NCBI GenBank assembly: GCA_020631735.1
Contig: CM036215.1
Coordinates: forward strand, 15,898,346 to 15,962,345
DNA length: 64,000 nt
Origin: Saccharum officinarum
Taxonomy: Eukaryota > Streptophyta > Magnoliopsida > Poales > Poaceae
Reading direction: 5' to 3'
The notes under the pieces were generated by a model that was not told the origin of the DNA, searched no databases, and was given only the letters and a program-made list of their open reading frames with translations. A program made the translations under genes and the position numbers. Below, piece by piece: positions 33,700 to 47,020 of the stretch. Position 1 is the first letter of the stretch, and the number at the start of each line of letters is the position of its first letter.

Positions 33700-34240
33700 G
33701 AGATCCTCACGTGAATTCAGAGCAGGGGAAGTGGCTCACCGTGGGGCCTATGGGGGTAAGATGGTGGTGCGGTGGCGAGTTGCTGCCCCGGTGTAGACGA
33801 ATGGAGCGTCGTCTCCGACTTCGGCAATGGCTCAGTGATGGCGAACGGCGACGCAGCGGTGGCGCCTCCTTCCTTCTCCTCCTTGGCTCTCCTCTCTAAG
33901 GGATGAGGACGACGGTGGTGACACCGGCGGCGAGGCTAAGGTGAGGCCGCGCGGGGATGATGAGGCGCGGCTGGCGGGGGTGACGAGGACGAGGCCGAGA
34001 GGCGGTGGCGCTCCGGCCGGCGAGGATGAGCACGAGGGGCCGGCCGCGCACAGGCGAGGCCACGCGCGCGGGGGTGATGAGGCATGGACCAGTGAGCACG
34101 CGGCGCTCTGCTCCGGCGAGGACAATGACGAGGAGGCGGGTGACGAGGACGATACCGAGAGGCGGCGACGCTCTAGCTAGCGAGGATGGGGAAAAGGGTG
34201 GCGGCCGGCGATTGAAAGGAGGAGAGGAGTGAACGAAGCG
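33700..34240 (-). other. GC-rich 5' region of CACTA-borne gene
   Basis: Highly GC-rich, open in several frames on both strands (Arg/Gly or Ser/Pro-rich peptides). It likely represents the promoter-proximal exon or CpG-rich region of the minus-strand CACTA gene. Individual frames cannot be trusted. Confidence 0.4.
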
Positions 34241-34539
34241 GCGGCATATATAGTGCTGGACCTTTTAGTCCTAGGTTGGGCTGCCAACCGGGACTAAAAA
34301 GGCCTCTAGTCCCGGTTGGAGGCTCAGACCGGGACTAAAGGTTGTCACTTTTACTCCTAGGTTAAGCCTCCAACTGGGACTAGAGATGTTTTAGTCCCGG
34401 TTTGTAACACAACCCGAGACTAAAGCCAAATTTTTGGCGCGCGGCAAAAGGGCTGCCTACCCGACAGTTTTGTTTCCCACCCATGCTAACATATCCATTA
34501 AAATAAATAGGCTAAAAATTAGAAAATATGTAGTTCAAA

Positions 34540-34925
34540 AAATATAGCTCAAATGAAAAAGTTGTCAACTACAAAGTTGCATAACTTTTCGAGCACAACA
34601 ACTTTCGTTTCGGTTGTTTCTCCATTTGAAGTCATTTTAAAAATTCAAATTTCAAATTCGAGAGATTCATACATATTTTTTCTTGAAAAGATGAATTCAA
34701 CGAAAAAGGTTCAACTACAAAGTTGCATAACTTTTCGAGATCTATAACTTTTGTTTTGGTTCCATTTGAGGTCATTTTAAAAATTCAAATTTCAAATTCG
34801 AGAAATTAAAACATAGTTTTCCTTGAAAGGATGACTTCAAATGAAAAAGTTGCAAACTACAAAGTTGTGTAACTTTTCGAAATCTACAACTTTTATTTTG
34901 GCCATTTCTTCATTTGGCAAAGTAC
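34540..34925 (-). repeat. Tandem repeats of about 148 bp
   Basis: Three units containing ACAAAGTTGCATAACTTTTC, each followed by AAAATTCAAATTTCAAATTC, begin at about 34569, 34718 and 34857. Reverse-complement relatives form the array at 53080-53640. Confidence 0.8.
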
Positions 34926-35729
34926 ATATGCATAAAAATAAATAACTTGTTGAAAGTCCCTAGTTTGATTTTGGCTAATTGATGAAACCTAGGACTAACC
35001 TTTGTATCTAAGTGGATGATTTAGATAAAGGTGGTCATTTAATATGAGACATGACATTGACTCATGTGACCAAGATGATGAAGACTAAGATGATGCTTGG
35101 CTCGATGGACTGGTTGTGAAGGTGGAGGGCAAGTTGAGGCTTCGAAGCAAAGGACCATGCGATGGTGAAGCTTGAGCAAGACTTGGCGCCGACGGACCGA
35201 TACAACGGTGAAGAGCAAGTGAAGTCAAGGTCGATGAATTGAGACGGTCATGTGATGATATGAAGTGGATCATATCTTTTGGAAAAACAAAATGGGCTCA
35301 AGGCAAAGGTATAACCATAGGGCCATTTTGTTTTGCACTCAAGACACCATAGAGGGTGTGAGTGGTTTAGGATCGATAGCTGAACTATTAAGAGGGGAAG
35401 TCTTATCGGTTATTCGATGCACGGGTGCCACTAGGTGAATTCATGAAGTGCATTGCATGTAGGCCCTAGTGAGCTAACTGGAAAACCTTCAAAAATAATT
35501 ATGAAAATACTAACACATGTGCACAAGGTGGTGTTCACTTGTTGGTGTTGACACATTTGCGAAGGCGTTGGAGTTTGAGCGGTAGAGAGGGTTTGGGTCT
35601 CTCTCTCTCCCTCCCGCTGAGCTTGCGAGCGTGGGATTCAGGCGTTTTTGAGGAGTTGAAATGCCTATTTTCTACTACGCTGAAAGTCGGAAAAGAAACA
35701 AAGGTGAATGGAGGTCACAGAGGTGACCG

Positions 35730-36180
35730 GACGCTGCACCAAACGCGGTCACGGTTTGACCGGACGCGTCTGGTTAGTTCAATGCAGCAGTCAGGCGTGC
35801 GGGTGTTAGGGTTTGCAAACGGCGCGTCCGGTCACTCATGGGACCGGCGCGTCCGGTCAGGCGCCCAGAGGAAACTAAAGTTCGCAAGGTCGATCGGACC
35901 CGTGGCGCGTCTGGTCACACACGATCGGACGCGTACGGTCATTGAGGGAGCTTACTGGACTCTAACCGGACGCTGGCACTGTCGCGTCCAGTCGTTGCCT
36001 AGAGCGCGTCCGGTCGATGTTTCGTGGGCGCGCGGTACTATGCGATCGGCGCGTCCGGTCGTTGCCTGGGGCGCGTCTGGTCGTTGCATTTGACCGTTGG
36101 TGCAGTGACCGTTGGAGGATCGGACGCGGTTGAGCGCGTCCGGTCAGTTTCGACCGACGCGTCCGGTCATCTCGAAAAAC
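35730..36180 (+). repeat. Palindrome array (GACCGGACGCGTCCGGTC) in LTR C
   Basis: More than a dozen half-sites such as GGCGCGTCCGGTCACTC and GATCGGACGCG, ending about 45 bp upstream of the TATA box, as in LTRs A and B although the rest of the LTR differs. Confidence 0.85.
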
Positions 36181-36222
36181 GTCCAGTGAAGGGGTACAAT
36201 GGCTGTATTCATTTGGGATGCT

Positions 36223-36230
36223 TATAAATA
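36223..36230 (+). promoter_or_regulatory. TATA box of LTR C
   Basis: TATAAATA in GATGCTTATAAATACTTG. Confidence 0.75.
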
Positions 36231-37152
36231 CTTGTTGGCCGGCCCTTGGGGAGGCCTCTCGTGATTTCTAACATTCTTGTGCATCCTTTAAGGTAGAGCT
36301 TCTCCCTCCCACTCATCTCTCTTGCTTGATTGTAAATCAAAAGTGAGATTGAGTGATCCCAAAGTGCACTGCATAGCTTGAGGGCATCTAGTGGCACTTA
36401 TGGGTGGTTTAGCCGGTGTATTTCTTGTTACTCTTGGAGAGTACCGCTCCTAGTCGGCTTGGAGATTGTTAGAGGTGTTGGCAAGAGAAGGAGATTGTTC
36501 TTGGCCACCTTCGGTTGATTGTAAGAGGTTCTTGTGCTTTCCTCGGCGGAGCGCCAAAAGCAACTCTAGTGGATTGCGCGTATCATTGAGTTACCTCACT
36601 TGAGAGTGGTGTCTTGCGGTGCCTTGCGGGGCATGCCTCGAGGGGCAAGTGACTTGAGGGTCACACCGAGGAACTATCTAAGTGTTGGTCGACACAACCG
36701 GTGACGTAGCTTGTCGGTGCACAAGTGAACACTGGGTGAACAAAAATAGTGTGTCTCTTGTCTCTCGGTGATTGGTCTTCACATTGTGTTGTTGTCAATC
36801 TTGATTGATTGTATGTCATCTTTGTGATTGGCAACATCTTCACTCCACCGTCGGTATAAGATTCACAATCCTCTCTCTCACATTTACTTTTACTAGTTAT
36901 CTTGTGTAGCTCTAGTGGTAGCCTTTGCTAGTAGTTGTTAGCTTGCTCACTAGTGTAAGTTTAGTGACATAGCCCTTGTGTGAACTAGAGATCATAATCT
37001 ACTAGACTTGTGGATAAGAGGCTTGCATCACAACCGTAGGCTAAGCAAAACTCGCTTTACGCCGTTTGTTATTCTAACAAGTTTGCTTAGTGGTATTTGT
37101 AGAATTTTTATAGGCTATTCACCCCCCCTCTAGCCATCTAGGACCTTACAAG

Positions 37153-37168
37153 TGGTATTGGAGTCGTG
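37153..37168 (+). other. Primer-binding site of element C
   Basis: TGGTATTGGAGTCGTG, two bases after the LTR, similar to the initiator tRNA-Met site TGGTATCAGAGC. Confidence 0.8.
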
Positions 37169-37210
37169 GTCACCGTTTTAATCAAGGCTTAACATCCTTC
37201 GGTGTGAAAA

Positions 37211-39073
37211 ATGGATCAAATTGTGTTCAATCATGTTGGGGGCAAGCCACCGTTCTTTGATGGTGTTAGTTCTTTTGCTCATTGGAAGAGAAAAATGACA
37301 ATGTACCTTGGTTTTATTCATGAGAGAGTTTTGCAAGTCACGGAGAATGATTTTGCTATCATTGATCCCGATCATCTCACCGATGAAGATAGAGCAAATA
37401 GAATATGCAATAGAATGGCTCTCAATACACTTTACAATGGAATTGACACAAAAGTATTTGAGGGCATCAAGGATTTAGAATTGGCAAATGAAGTATGGAC
37501 AAGGTTGAGTGAAACATATGAGGGCACTATGGTTGTGAAGAGTGCCAAGCTATATAGGCTCAAGAGTGAGTTTGAGAACTTCAAGATGAAAGAAGAAGAA
37601 ACAATCTTAGAGATGTTTCATAGATTGCAAGTCATTGTGAATGATCTCAAGAGCTTAGGGCACAAGACACAAGACCAAGATTTTTGCCATAAGTTCTTGT
37701 TGAGCTTACCAAGAAGATTCAAAATATTGATCATGATGCTACAAAGAGATGGGCTTGATGCAATGAAGCCCAATGATTTGCTTGGAGAGGTATTGACATA
37801 TGACAAGTATGATGAAGATGCCGATGAGAAGGAGAAGGAGGAAGAAAATAAAAAGAAGACCATGGCATTCAAGGCCATCTCCTCCAAGGGCAAAGCTGTC
37901 ATCATAGAAGAAGAAGAAGACAATAATGAAGGTGAAGATTTTGAAATTGATGATGAGGCACTTGCTCTTGTAGTCAAGAAAATGGGTCACATGTTCATTA
38001 AGAGAAGAGGCTTCAAAAAGAGAAATGACAACTTCAAGAGCAATGTGCAATAAAGAAAGTGCTTCAATTGTGATAGCACCGAACATCTTCAAGCCGAATG
38101 TCCCTATGACAAGAAGAAGAAGAAGAACAAGAGGGGCAAGTTTGAGAAGAAAAAGAGAGAAGCCAAGATGACTTTCAAGAAGGGCAAGAATAGAGCCTAT
38201 GTGGTCACTTGGGAAAGTAATGATGAAGAAGAAGAAGAATTATCATCCAACAAGGCTTTCGCTTCCATTGCTATCAACAAGAAGCCATCACTATTTGATT
38301 CATCCTCCTCATGCCTCATGGCCAAAGAAACTAAGGTATTATATGATGAGAGTGATGATGAAAGTGAAATGAAATATGCTCATGATAATGATAATGATAA
38401 TGATAATGATAATGAAAATGATGATGATGAACCAACTAAAGAACAACTATATGACTTGATGCAACAAACTAGAGACATAGCTATTGCCAAGGACAAGGAG
38501 TGTAAGAAGCTTTCAATGAAAGTAGCAATACTTGAGAAAGTTCTTAGTGAGCTTAAGACCACTCATGAGAGTCTAGTGGAAGACCATGAGGATCTTGGTA
38601 AGGCTCACTCCAAGCTTGAAAAAGCTCACTCATTGCTACTTGAGCAACAAGCAAAGAAGGAGGTTGTTGTATCATGTGATATAGGTGTTACATGTGATAT
38701 AATTGATGAATCCTCTTATGAACCTATCATCATGTCAAATGCTAACCCTTCTTGTAGCTCTTCATCCACCAACACCGACTCTACCTTCACTACTAGTGAT
38801 GGTTTCACTTGTGATGCCTCACTAATGGTTGAGAATGAAATTCTCAAGAAAGAGGTGGATGAGCTCACTCACGCCCTAGGCAAGGACTATGGTGGTGAGG
38901 CCCGCTTGCTTAAGTGCTTGGGTAGCCAAAGGTTCTCCCTTAACAAAGAGGGATTGGGCTACACCCCCAAGAAAGGCAAGTCAGCCTTTGCAACTCTAAA
39001 GCCTAGCTTTGTGAAGGGCAATGATCGGTTTTGCAATAGATGCAAGCAAGTTGGGCACCTAGAGCATAATTGA
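37211..39073 (+). pseudogene. Copia gag of element C
   Basis: The ATG at 37211 opens MDQIVFNHVGGKPPFFDG, HWKRKMTMYLGF, TRLSETYEGT and EMFHRLQVIVNDLKSLG, the UBN2-type copia gag core. One in-frame TAA at 38051-38053 (Gln codon changed C to T) precedes the first zinc knuckle CFNCDSTEHLQAEC. A SIRE-typical extension follows: basic KKKKKNKRGK, an acidic Asp/Asn run from a GATAAT microsatellite near 38385, and a long coiled coil (38450-38670). The second knuckle CNRCKQVGHLEHN lacks its final Cys (TGA at 39072-39074). Apart from these stops the frame is continuous, so decay is modest. Confidence 0.9.
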
Positions 39074-42000
39074 AATAAAAAGAACCAAAGCAAGAAATTT
39101 GTTAATGCTATACCTTTTGATTCTTGCTATGTGCTTACCAAAGGTGTGAAAGGTGTGAAAGCTAAGTTTATTGGTACACCTATTGTTGGCCCAAAGAAGA
39201 AGGCTATTTGGGTACCAAAAAGCTTAGTTACTAACCTACAAGGACCCAAGCAAAAATGGGTACCTAAGCTTCATTGATTTGCATGTAGGTCAATTACAAA
39301 GCCGGAGGAAGACATTGGATTATTGATAGTGGGTGCACTCAACACATGACCGGTACATCAAGAATGTTTGACTCAATCAATGACAATGATAGTGGTGTTG
39401 AATCTATCACATTTGGCAATAATAAGAAAGACAAGGTTATTGGCTTGGGCAAGATTGCAATATCAAATGACTTGAGTATCTCCAATGTGTTGCTAGTTGA
39501 AAGCTTGGATTTTAATCTTCTATCCGTGGCACAAATATGTGATCTTGGTTACAAATGTATCTTTAGGGTTGATAATGTGGAAGTCATTAGTATGGATGGT
39601 TCAAATGTGGCATTCGAGGGCTTTAGATATGAGAATCTCTACCTAGTTGACTTCAATGCTAACGAAACTTCTTTGACAACTTGCTTAATCTCCAAATCAA
39701 GCATGAGTTGGCTTTGGCATAGAATGCTTAGTCATGTTAGCATGAAACAATTGAAGAAACTTACAACTCATAATCTTGTCAATGGTTTGAAAGATGTTGA
39801 ATTTGAGAAGAATAAGCTTTGTAGTGCATGTCAAGCCAGGAAGCAAGTTGGAAGCTCACATCCAAAGAAGAGTACAATGAGCACATGCAAAGCATTTGAT
39901 TTGATGCACATGGATCTATTTGGCCCAACAACATACTCAAGCATAGGTGGTAATAAGTATGGATTTGTCATAGTGGATGACTTCACAAGATTCACATGGG
40001 TATTCTTTCTTAGTGATAAAAGTGAAGTGTTTGACACCTTCAAGACCTTTCTCACTAGAGTTCACAATGAGTTTGAGATTAGAATCAAGAAAGTGAGAAG
40101 TGACAATGGAAGTGAGTTCAAGAATACAAGAATTGAAGAACTTTGTGATCACTATGGCATTGGACATCAATTCTCGGCCAAGTACACTCCACAATCAAAT
40201 GGCCTAGTTGAGAGAAAGAATAGAACATTGCTTGATATGGCTAGATCAATGATTCATGAGTACAATGTGAGTTAATCTTTTTGGGATGAAGCAATCAATA
40301 CCGCTTGCTACTACATCAATAGACTATATTGTCATCCATTGCTAGAGAAGACCCCATATGAGCTACTTCATGGAAGAAAGCCCAATATTTCTTACTTTAG
40401 AGTGTTTGGTTGCAAATGTTATATCTTGAAGAAGGGCACTAGATGGGAAAGTTTGACAAGAGATGTGATGAGGGGTTCCTACTTGGTTATTCAACTACAA
40501 GCAAAGCTTATAGAGTTTGGAACAATTCAAGTGGCATTCTAGAAGAAGTCCATAATGTGCAATTTGATGAAACCAATGGGTCACAAGATCAAGAAGAGAA
40601 TCTAGATGATGTTGGTGAAACTCAATTGGTGGAAGCAATGAAGAACATAGACATTGGGGACATTAGAGCAAAGCAAGTAATTGATATTCAAGATGATGAT
40701 AAAGATCAAGTGCTCAATTCTCCATTCAAGCTAGCTAGTGACTATCAAGTACAAGATCATGGTGCTAGTTCATCTCATCAAGATACATTAAGTGATCAAC
40801 CAAGCTCAAGCAATCAAGTGCAAGTACTCCAACCACAACATGTTGCAAGAGATCACCCCATTGATAGTGTTATTGGTGATATTAGGAGTGGTGTGCAAAC
40901 AAGATCAAGATTGGCTATGTTTTGTGAGCATGCATCATTTGTGTCAACCACAGAACCAAAGAAAATAGAAGAAGCTTTGAGGGATGTCGATTGGATCATG
41001 GCTATGCAAGAAGAGCTTAACAATTTCACAAGAAATGATGTTTGGAAATTGGTAGAAAGGCTAAATGACTACAATGTGATTGGAACCAAATGGGTGTTCA
41101 AAAACAAGCAAGATCAAGATGGCATTGTGGTGAGAAACAAAGCAAGACTAGTTGCTCAAGGTTACACTCAAGTAGAAGGTCTTGACTATGATGAGACATA
41201 TGCTCCCGTGGCAAGATTAGATGCAATAAGGATTCTATTAGCTTATGCTTGTGCACACAACATCAAACTATATCAAATGGATGTCAAAAGTGCATTTCTC
41301 AATGGAATCATCAATGAGTTAGTCTTTGTTGAGCAACCTCTCGGATTTGAAGATGACAAGAAACCCAACCATGTATACAAGTTGAAGAAAGCTTTATATG
41401 GCTTAAAGCAAGCACCTAGAGCATGGTATAGAGGCTAAGGGATTTCCTTCTCTCTAAGGGATTCAAGATGGGCAAGGTTGATACAACTCTATTCACCAAG
41501 AAGATTGAATGATCTATTTATAGTGCAAATATATGTTGATGACATCATCTTTGGATCAACCGATCAAGCTTATTGTAAAGAATTTGGCGCTATGATGGCC
41601 AAAGAGTTTGAAATGTCTATGATTGGTGAACTTAGCTACTTCCTTGGTCTCCAAGTCAAACAATTGAAGAATGGGACATTTGTGAGTCAAGGGAAATACA
41701 TAAGGGACATGTTGAAGAAGTTTGGAATGCAAGATGCAAAGCCAATTCAACTCCAATGGGTACAAATGGCAATTGGATAGTAATCTTGATGGCAAATGGT
41801 GAATCAAAAGGAATATCGGTCTTTGATTGAAGTCTACTCTATGTCACCGCATCAAGGCCGGATGTCATGTTTAGTGTTTGTATGTGTGCTAAATATCAAG
41901 CCTCACCTAGAGTCATCTCACGGCCGCAAAGAGAATTATTGAGTACTTGAAGCAAATAAGAGATGTCGGACTATAGTATCCAAGGATCAAAGTTTGAATT

Positions 42001-42232
42001 GATTGGATATTCAGACTCTGACTATGGGTTGCAAGATCAATAGAAAGAGCACAAGTGGCACATGTCAATTACTTGAAGATCACTTGTGTCATGGTCCTCA
42101 AAGAAACAAAATAGTGTGGCAATCTCTACCACCGAAGCCGAATATGTGAGTGCGGGGAGTTGTTGTGCACAATTGCTATGGATGAAATCAACTTTAAGGA
42201 TTATGGCCAACTTCAAGAATGTGCCATTGCTA
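39074..42232 (+). pseudogene. Copia pol of element C (protease, integrase, RT, RNase H)
   Basis: Protease WIIDSGCTQHMTG near 39315-39350. The GAG-pre-integrase region and integrase follow: LWHRMLSHVSMKQL, CSACQARKQ, HMDLFGPTTYSS, VIVDDFTRFTWVFF, VRSDNGSEFKN and YTPQSNGLVERKNRTLLDMAR. A TAA at 40273-40275 (from a Gln codon) follows EYNVS. RT contains [40 protein letters not shown] and YVDDIIFGSTD near 41536. RNase H SWSSKKQNSVAISTTEAEYVSAG runs into the gap. Frameshifts lie near 40440, 41435 and 41490, and more small indels fall in 41740-42090. Confidence 0.92.
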
Positions 42233-42332
42233 NNNNNNNNNNNNNNNNNNNNNNNNNNNNNNNNNNNNNNNNNNNNNNNNNNNNNNNNNNNNNNNNNNNN
42301 NNNNNNNNNNNNNNNNNNNNNNNNNNNNNNNN
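42233..42332. other. Assembly gap (100 N)
   Basis: 100 N. The left side is RNase H of element C, the right side the pre-integrase region of element B; since pol runs 'backward' in domain order across the gap, these are two elements. Confidence 0.99.
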
Positions 42333-45312
42333 GCTCTATGCTGCTTCATTAAGTTTCAACTTACTATCCATTAGACAACTTTGTGACCTTGGCTACCAAT
42401 GCTTATTCTCTCCTAATGAAGTGGTAGTTACAAAGATAGATGACAAGCAAGTGATTTTCAAAGGCTTTAGATACAACAATCTTATCTTGTTGACTTCACC
42501 TCGAAGATGCAAATTATGACATGTTGTTCACAAAACTACACTTGGTGACTTTGGCATAGGAGGCTTGCTCATGTTGGAATGAACACTCTTAACAAACTAT
42601 TGAAGAGAATTAGTGAGAGGTTTTAGGATGTAAGGTTTGAAGGACAAACCTTGTAGTGCATGTCAAGCCGGCAAACAACTTGCAAATACTCATCCAACCA
42701 AGCTTACATGTCAACATCAAGAGTGTTAGAACTTCTACAAATGGATTTGTTTGGTCCTACAACTTACAAGAGCTTGGTGGAAATCTCTATTGTCTTGTGA
42801 TTGTGGATGACTTCTCAAGATACACTTGGACTTCTTTCTTCATGACAAATCTGAGTGGCAAATTGCTTCAAGAAGTTTGCAAAGAGAGCTCAAAATGAAT
42901 TGAAGTCAAGATAAAAAAAATTAGAAGTGACAATGGCAAAGGATTTGACAACACAAACATTGAACTTATTGTGATGAGATTGTGAATCAAGCATGAAGTT
43001 TCATCAACCTATACTCCTCAAAATGGTGTAGTTGAGAGAAAGAACGAACTTTGATCACCCTTGCAAGAACAATGCTAGATGAGTACAACACACCGGAAAA
43101 ATTGTGGGGAGGCAATCAACACCGCATGCTATGCTTCAAATCGCCTATTCCTACAAAAGTTTCTTGGCAAGATCCCTATGAGTTGCTAAATGGGAAGAAG
43201 CCGATGTCTCATTCTTCGGGTGTTTGGTTGCAAATGCTACATCTACAAGAAGCGTCAACACCTAGGGAAGTTTCAAAGACGTTGTGATATTGGTTTTCTT
43301 GTTGTTACTCATCAAAGTCCAAAGCATATAGAGTATTTAACTATGCACGGGTTTGGTTGAAGAAACATATGATTGAAATTTGATGAATCTAACAGCTCCC
43401 AATGAGCAATTGAGAATTGTGATGAGTAGGTGATGAACCATTGAGGGAGGAATGAATGAAGCATGCGGTGGGAGACATCAAGCCTAAGGATGATGAAGAC
43501 GATGTAATTATCATCCACCATCTTCATCACATGTGCCTCAAGATGATGACAAGAATGAGAGATTTGAAATGAAGATACTCATGTCTCTCATGAACAAGCC
43601 AAGGCACAAGCTCAAGATGTTGATGCTCCCCAACCCTCTCCTCAAGTGGTTGATAGAAGAAACTCACCTCTACTTTAAGCACATCCACAAGATCTCATCA
43701 TAGGAAGTCTACAGGGTGTAATGACTCGATCTCAAAAGCTTGCTTCTTTTTGTTGAACATCACTCTTTTGTCTCTTGTCTTGAACCTACGAATGTAGAAG
43801 AAGCTCTGTAAGATCTGGATTGGGTGAATGCTATGCATGAAGAATTGAACAACTTCGCCCGCAATCAAGTTTGGACACTTGAAGAGCATCCAAAAGGTGC
43901 AAGAGTCATTGGAACCAAGTAGGTGTTCCGCAACAAGCAAGATGACCAAGGCGTAGTAGTGAGGAACAAGGCAAGACTAGTTGCAAAGGGGTTCTCTCAA
44001 GTTGAAGGTCTTGATTTTGGAGAGACCTTTGCACCTGTTGCAAGACTTGAAGCCATTCGTATCCTTCTTGCATATGCACATCATGAAATGAAACTTTATC
44101 AAATGGATGTGAAAAGTGCATTTTTAAATGGCTTCATAATGAACTAGTCTATGTTGAACAACCTCCTGGGTTTGAAGATCCTAGATATCCTAATCATGTT
44201 TATAGGTTGTCCAAGGCGCTATATGGCTCAAGCAAGCCCCTAGAGCGTGGTATGAGCACCTCCGGGACTTCCTCATTGAGAAGGGCTTCACTATTGGGAG
44301 GTTGACACCACACTATTCACCAAGAGTTTAATGGAGAGATCTTCATTTGCCAAGTTTATGTTGATGATATCATCTTCGGGTCAACAAATGAAGATTATTG
44401 CAAAGAATTTGGTGAATTGATGTTAAAGGAGTTCGAGATGTCAATGATTGGTGAGCTAACATTCTTCCTTGGTTTTCAAGTCAAGCAAATGAGAGAAGGG
44501 ATTTTCATCTCTCAAGAAAAGTACACCAATGATCTTCTCAAAAGATTCAAGATGGAAGAATGTAAGCCAATTAAGACCCCAATGACATCTAATGGACATC
44601 TCGACCTAGATGAGGGAGGTAAACCAATTGATCAAACTCTCTACCGTTCTATGATTGGTAGCTTGTTGTACCTCACCGCATCTTGGCCCGATATCATGTT
44701 TAGTGTGTGCTTGTGTGCTCGCTTTCAAGCGTGCCCTAAAGAACCTCACCTAAGTGTCGTAAAAAGAATTTTAAGATATCTTAAGTACACCCCAAGCATC
44801 GGTCTTTGGTACCCAAAGGAGCTAGATTCCAACTAGTTGGCTATTCCGATTCGGATTATGTCGGTTGCAAAATTGATAGAAAAAGCACATCCGGAGGGTG
44901 CCATTTGCTTGGAAGGTCTTTAGTATCTTGGTCATCTAAAAAGCAAAATAGTGTGGCTTTGTCCACCGCCAAGGCAAAATATATTGCCGCGGGGGATTGT
45001 TGTGTACAAATCTTATACATGAAACAAACCCTCCTAGACTATGGAGTTGTTCTTGAAAATGTGCCACTTTTATGTGACAATAAAAGTGCCGTTAAAATTG
45101 CTAATAATCCGGTACAACACTCACACACCAAACACATTGATATCCGCCACCACTTTCTAAGAGATCATGTTGCTAAAAATGATACATCACTAGATGGTGT
45201 AAGAAGTGAAAATCAATTAGCGGATATCTTCACTAAACCCTTAGATGAGGCTAGCTTTTGTAGGTTGAGAAGTGAACTAAATGTGCTTGATTCTAGTAAC
45301 TTTAAAAAATGA
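42333..45312 (+). pseudogene. Copia pol of element B, heavily decayed 5' part, better 3' part
   Basis: Starts inside the pre-integrase region (LSFNLLSIRQLCDLGYQCLF). Integrase pieces: LVIVDDFSRYTW, IRSDNGKGFDN, QNGVVERKN. RT pieces: [60 protein letters not shown] near 44357. RNase H: LVGYSDSDYVGCKIDRKSTSGG, SWSSKKQNSVALSTAKAKYIAAG. The acidic TAEAEY motif kept in A and C is TAKAKY here (two G-to-A changes), which should inactivate RNase H. The C-terminus ADIFTKPLDEASFCRLRSELNVLDSSNF ends at 45312. Many frameshifts occur between 42540 and 44340. Confidence 0.9.
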
Positions 45313-47020
45313 GCTTGTGTTGTCCCTTGCATTGCATTGTATTATATGTCACATTTAATTCTCCGTAATGCATCTAAAACTTGTCTAACACGGTTACGAT
45401 AACCCTCCTTTAGAGGAGTGAAAAAGCCTAACCGTGGATCAAACTTGACAAGCAACCTAGTCTTCCTTTCTCACGTTGCATTACATATGCATGGTTGTTG
45501 CTTTGTCATTTCTTTTTGGTTTAGCTTTGAGTAACCTCTGTGTTCGTCCATGAATAGAGAGAGCATTTGAAGCTCCCAAGGGTTCACAAACTCTATTGCA
45601 TGGCCATACGTTGCTCCTCGGGTGTTTATTGTGTATTTTCTTAAAAACAATACTAGCCTAAGGCAAAATACTTTAAAAAACTTGAGGGTTTGAGTGAGAT
45701 CACTCATATCAGGTTCCAATTGGTGTTTATTTGAGTCTCTTTGAATTGGAACTTGATTGGGAGAAGTCGCGTCGAAGATCGGATTGAAGAAAGGCGTTAA
45801 ACAGTGACCAGACGCTGGACCAGACGCTGAATCGAACGCGGTGCTGCTTCACCACTGTGTTCGGTCCTGGCGTCCACCAGTGCGTCCGGTCATTCTCGAA
45901 GATCTTCTCTAAGATCTGTGACCGGACGCTACATCGGACGCGTCGCTGCTGACCACCGCGTCTGGTCCCGGCCACCACCACCGCGTCCAGTCATGCGCGT
46001 TAGTTTTCCGAGCAAAATATGACCGGACTCTGTCAGCGTCCGATCATGCCTAATCGGACGTGTCCGGTCGTTCTAGGAGCTTACTGGACTATGACCGGAC
46101 GCTGCCTTCACCGTGTTCGGTCATGCGACCACCGCGTCCGGTCATCGCGCGAAAAGCGGATCTCACCCTTTTTAACCGTACGTTTCAGATCTTGTTTTAT
46201 CCGCCGCCGCTGTCTGCCAACCCATACCCTAGCCGCCCTCGCCGTAATCCCGAGTGCCGCCTCCTCGCCGAGCACCGCTCCGCGCCCGTGCTTGCCATTC
46301 CGTGCCCGTGCTCGCCGTTCCACACCCTCGCCCGAGCTGCCGAGCCACCGCCTCCACGCCCGCGAGCTCGCTGCCCGCACCACCGCCGTCGCGTGCCCAC
46401 ACTCGCCCAAGCACCTCCACAGCCGAGCCACCATAGCCGACCAGCCTCGCGCGCCGCCGCAGCCGCTCTCTGCCACGCGTGCGCCACCGAAGTCCGCTCT
46501 CGCTGCTCCCGCTGAGTCTTCCTCCCTCCCGCAGAGACCTAACCCTAGCCGAGGTTTTTCGCGAGTTTCCGTCTTCGCGAGCATCTCCATCTCCGCAAGG
46601 TGATTTCATTGCCTTGGATTAGGGTTTGCCGATGAATTTCTGGTGAATTACTAATACAATCTTTGATCTCATCGGTACTCCAGGGTTTTGATCGTCGTTT
46701 CCAGGTAACCCTAGCGCGTCAAGATCATCTTCCGTTCATCGGAACTTCGCTCATCTGAGGTAGCTATCGCGATCTATTCACATCTTATCTAATATGCTTG
46801 CTTTCATTAGGATCTCACTCATCTATTAGGTAATATATGTTGCTTATAGTAGATCCATCTATTTTATCCTTTTAGTGCGTCCTGTCGGTGCTTTGTGTGT
46901 CAGGTGATCAGCTGTGAATCCGAGGCCAAGCCTGTGGATACGGATTGAGGCCAAGTCTCATGAGTGTCAGTACACCATCTGTCACTATCCAGGTTTTCTC
47001 AGTCGCAGCAGTTTGTCAAT
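45313..47020 (+). other. Spacer and leader upstream of env-position ORF (element B)
   Basis: Parallel to 4241-5985. It contains the palindrome half-site cluster (45800-46145), then a GC-rich leader with CCTAACCCTAGCC at 46538-46550, a candidate splice donor CCGCAAG before GTGATT near 46600 and a candidate acceptor CAG near 46903. No coding gene is supported. Confidence 0.7.
45800..46145 (+). repeat. Palindrome half-site cluster (element B spacer)
   Basis: Copies of GACCGGACGCT and GCGTCCGGTCATG, as in 4740-5075, directly upstream of the GC-rich leader. Confidence 0.8.

Larger units (their letters stand above)
31389..34950 (-). mobile_element. CACTA (En/Spm) element, partly truncated
   Basis: Starts CACTAGTAGACAG at 31389, followed by direct and inverted copies of AGTCCCGGTTGG (31410-31630). 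The same motif returns at 34255-34430. Between lie a spliced minus-strand gene and a GC-rich first-exon region. Tandem 148-bp-type repeats (34540-34925) follow. The right end is lost where SIRE element C begins at 34951. Confidence 0.8.
34951..37150 (+). repeat. 5' LTR of element C
   Basis: Starts TGAAAGTCCCTAG, ends CTAGGACCTTACA. U3 contains a palindrome array (35730-36180) followed by TATAAATA at 36223-36230. Confidence 0.9.
34951..42232 (+). mobile_element. SIRE/Maximus-type Ty1/copia element C, 5' part
   Basis: 5' LTR (34951-37150), primer-binding site, gag with two zinc knuckles, protease, integrase, RT and RNase H up to the gap. Its LTR (TGAAAGTCCCTAG, 2.2 kb) differs from that of A and B, so it is a separate family. 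Its 3' end is not in the window or is lost in the gap. Confidence 0.92.
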
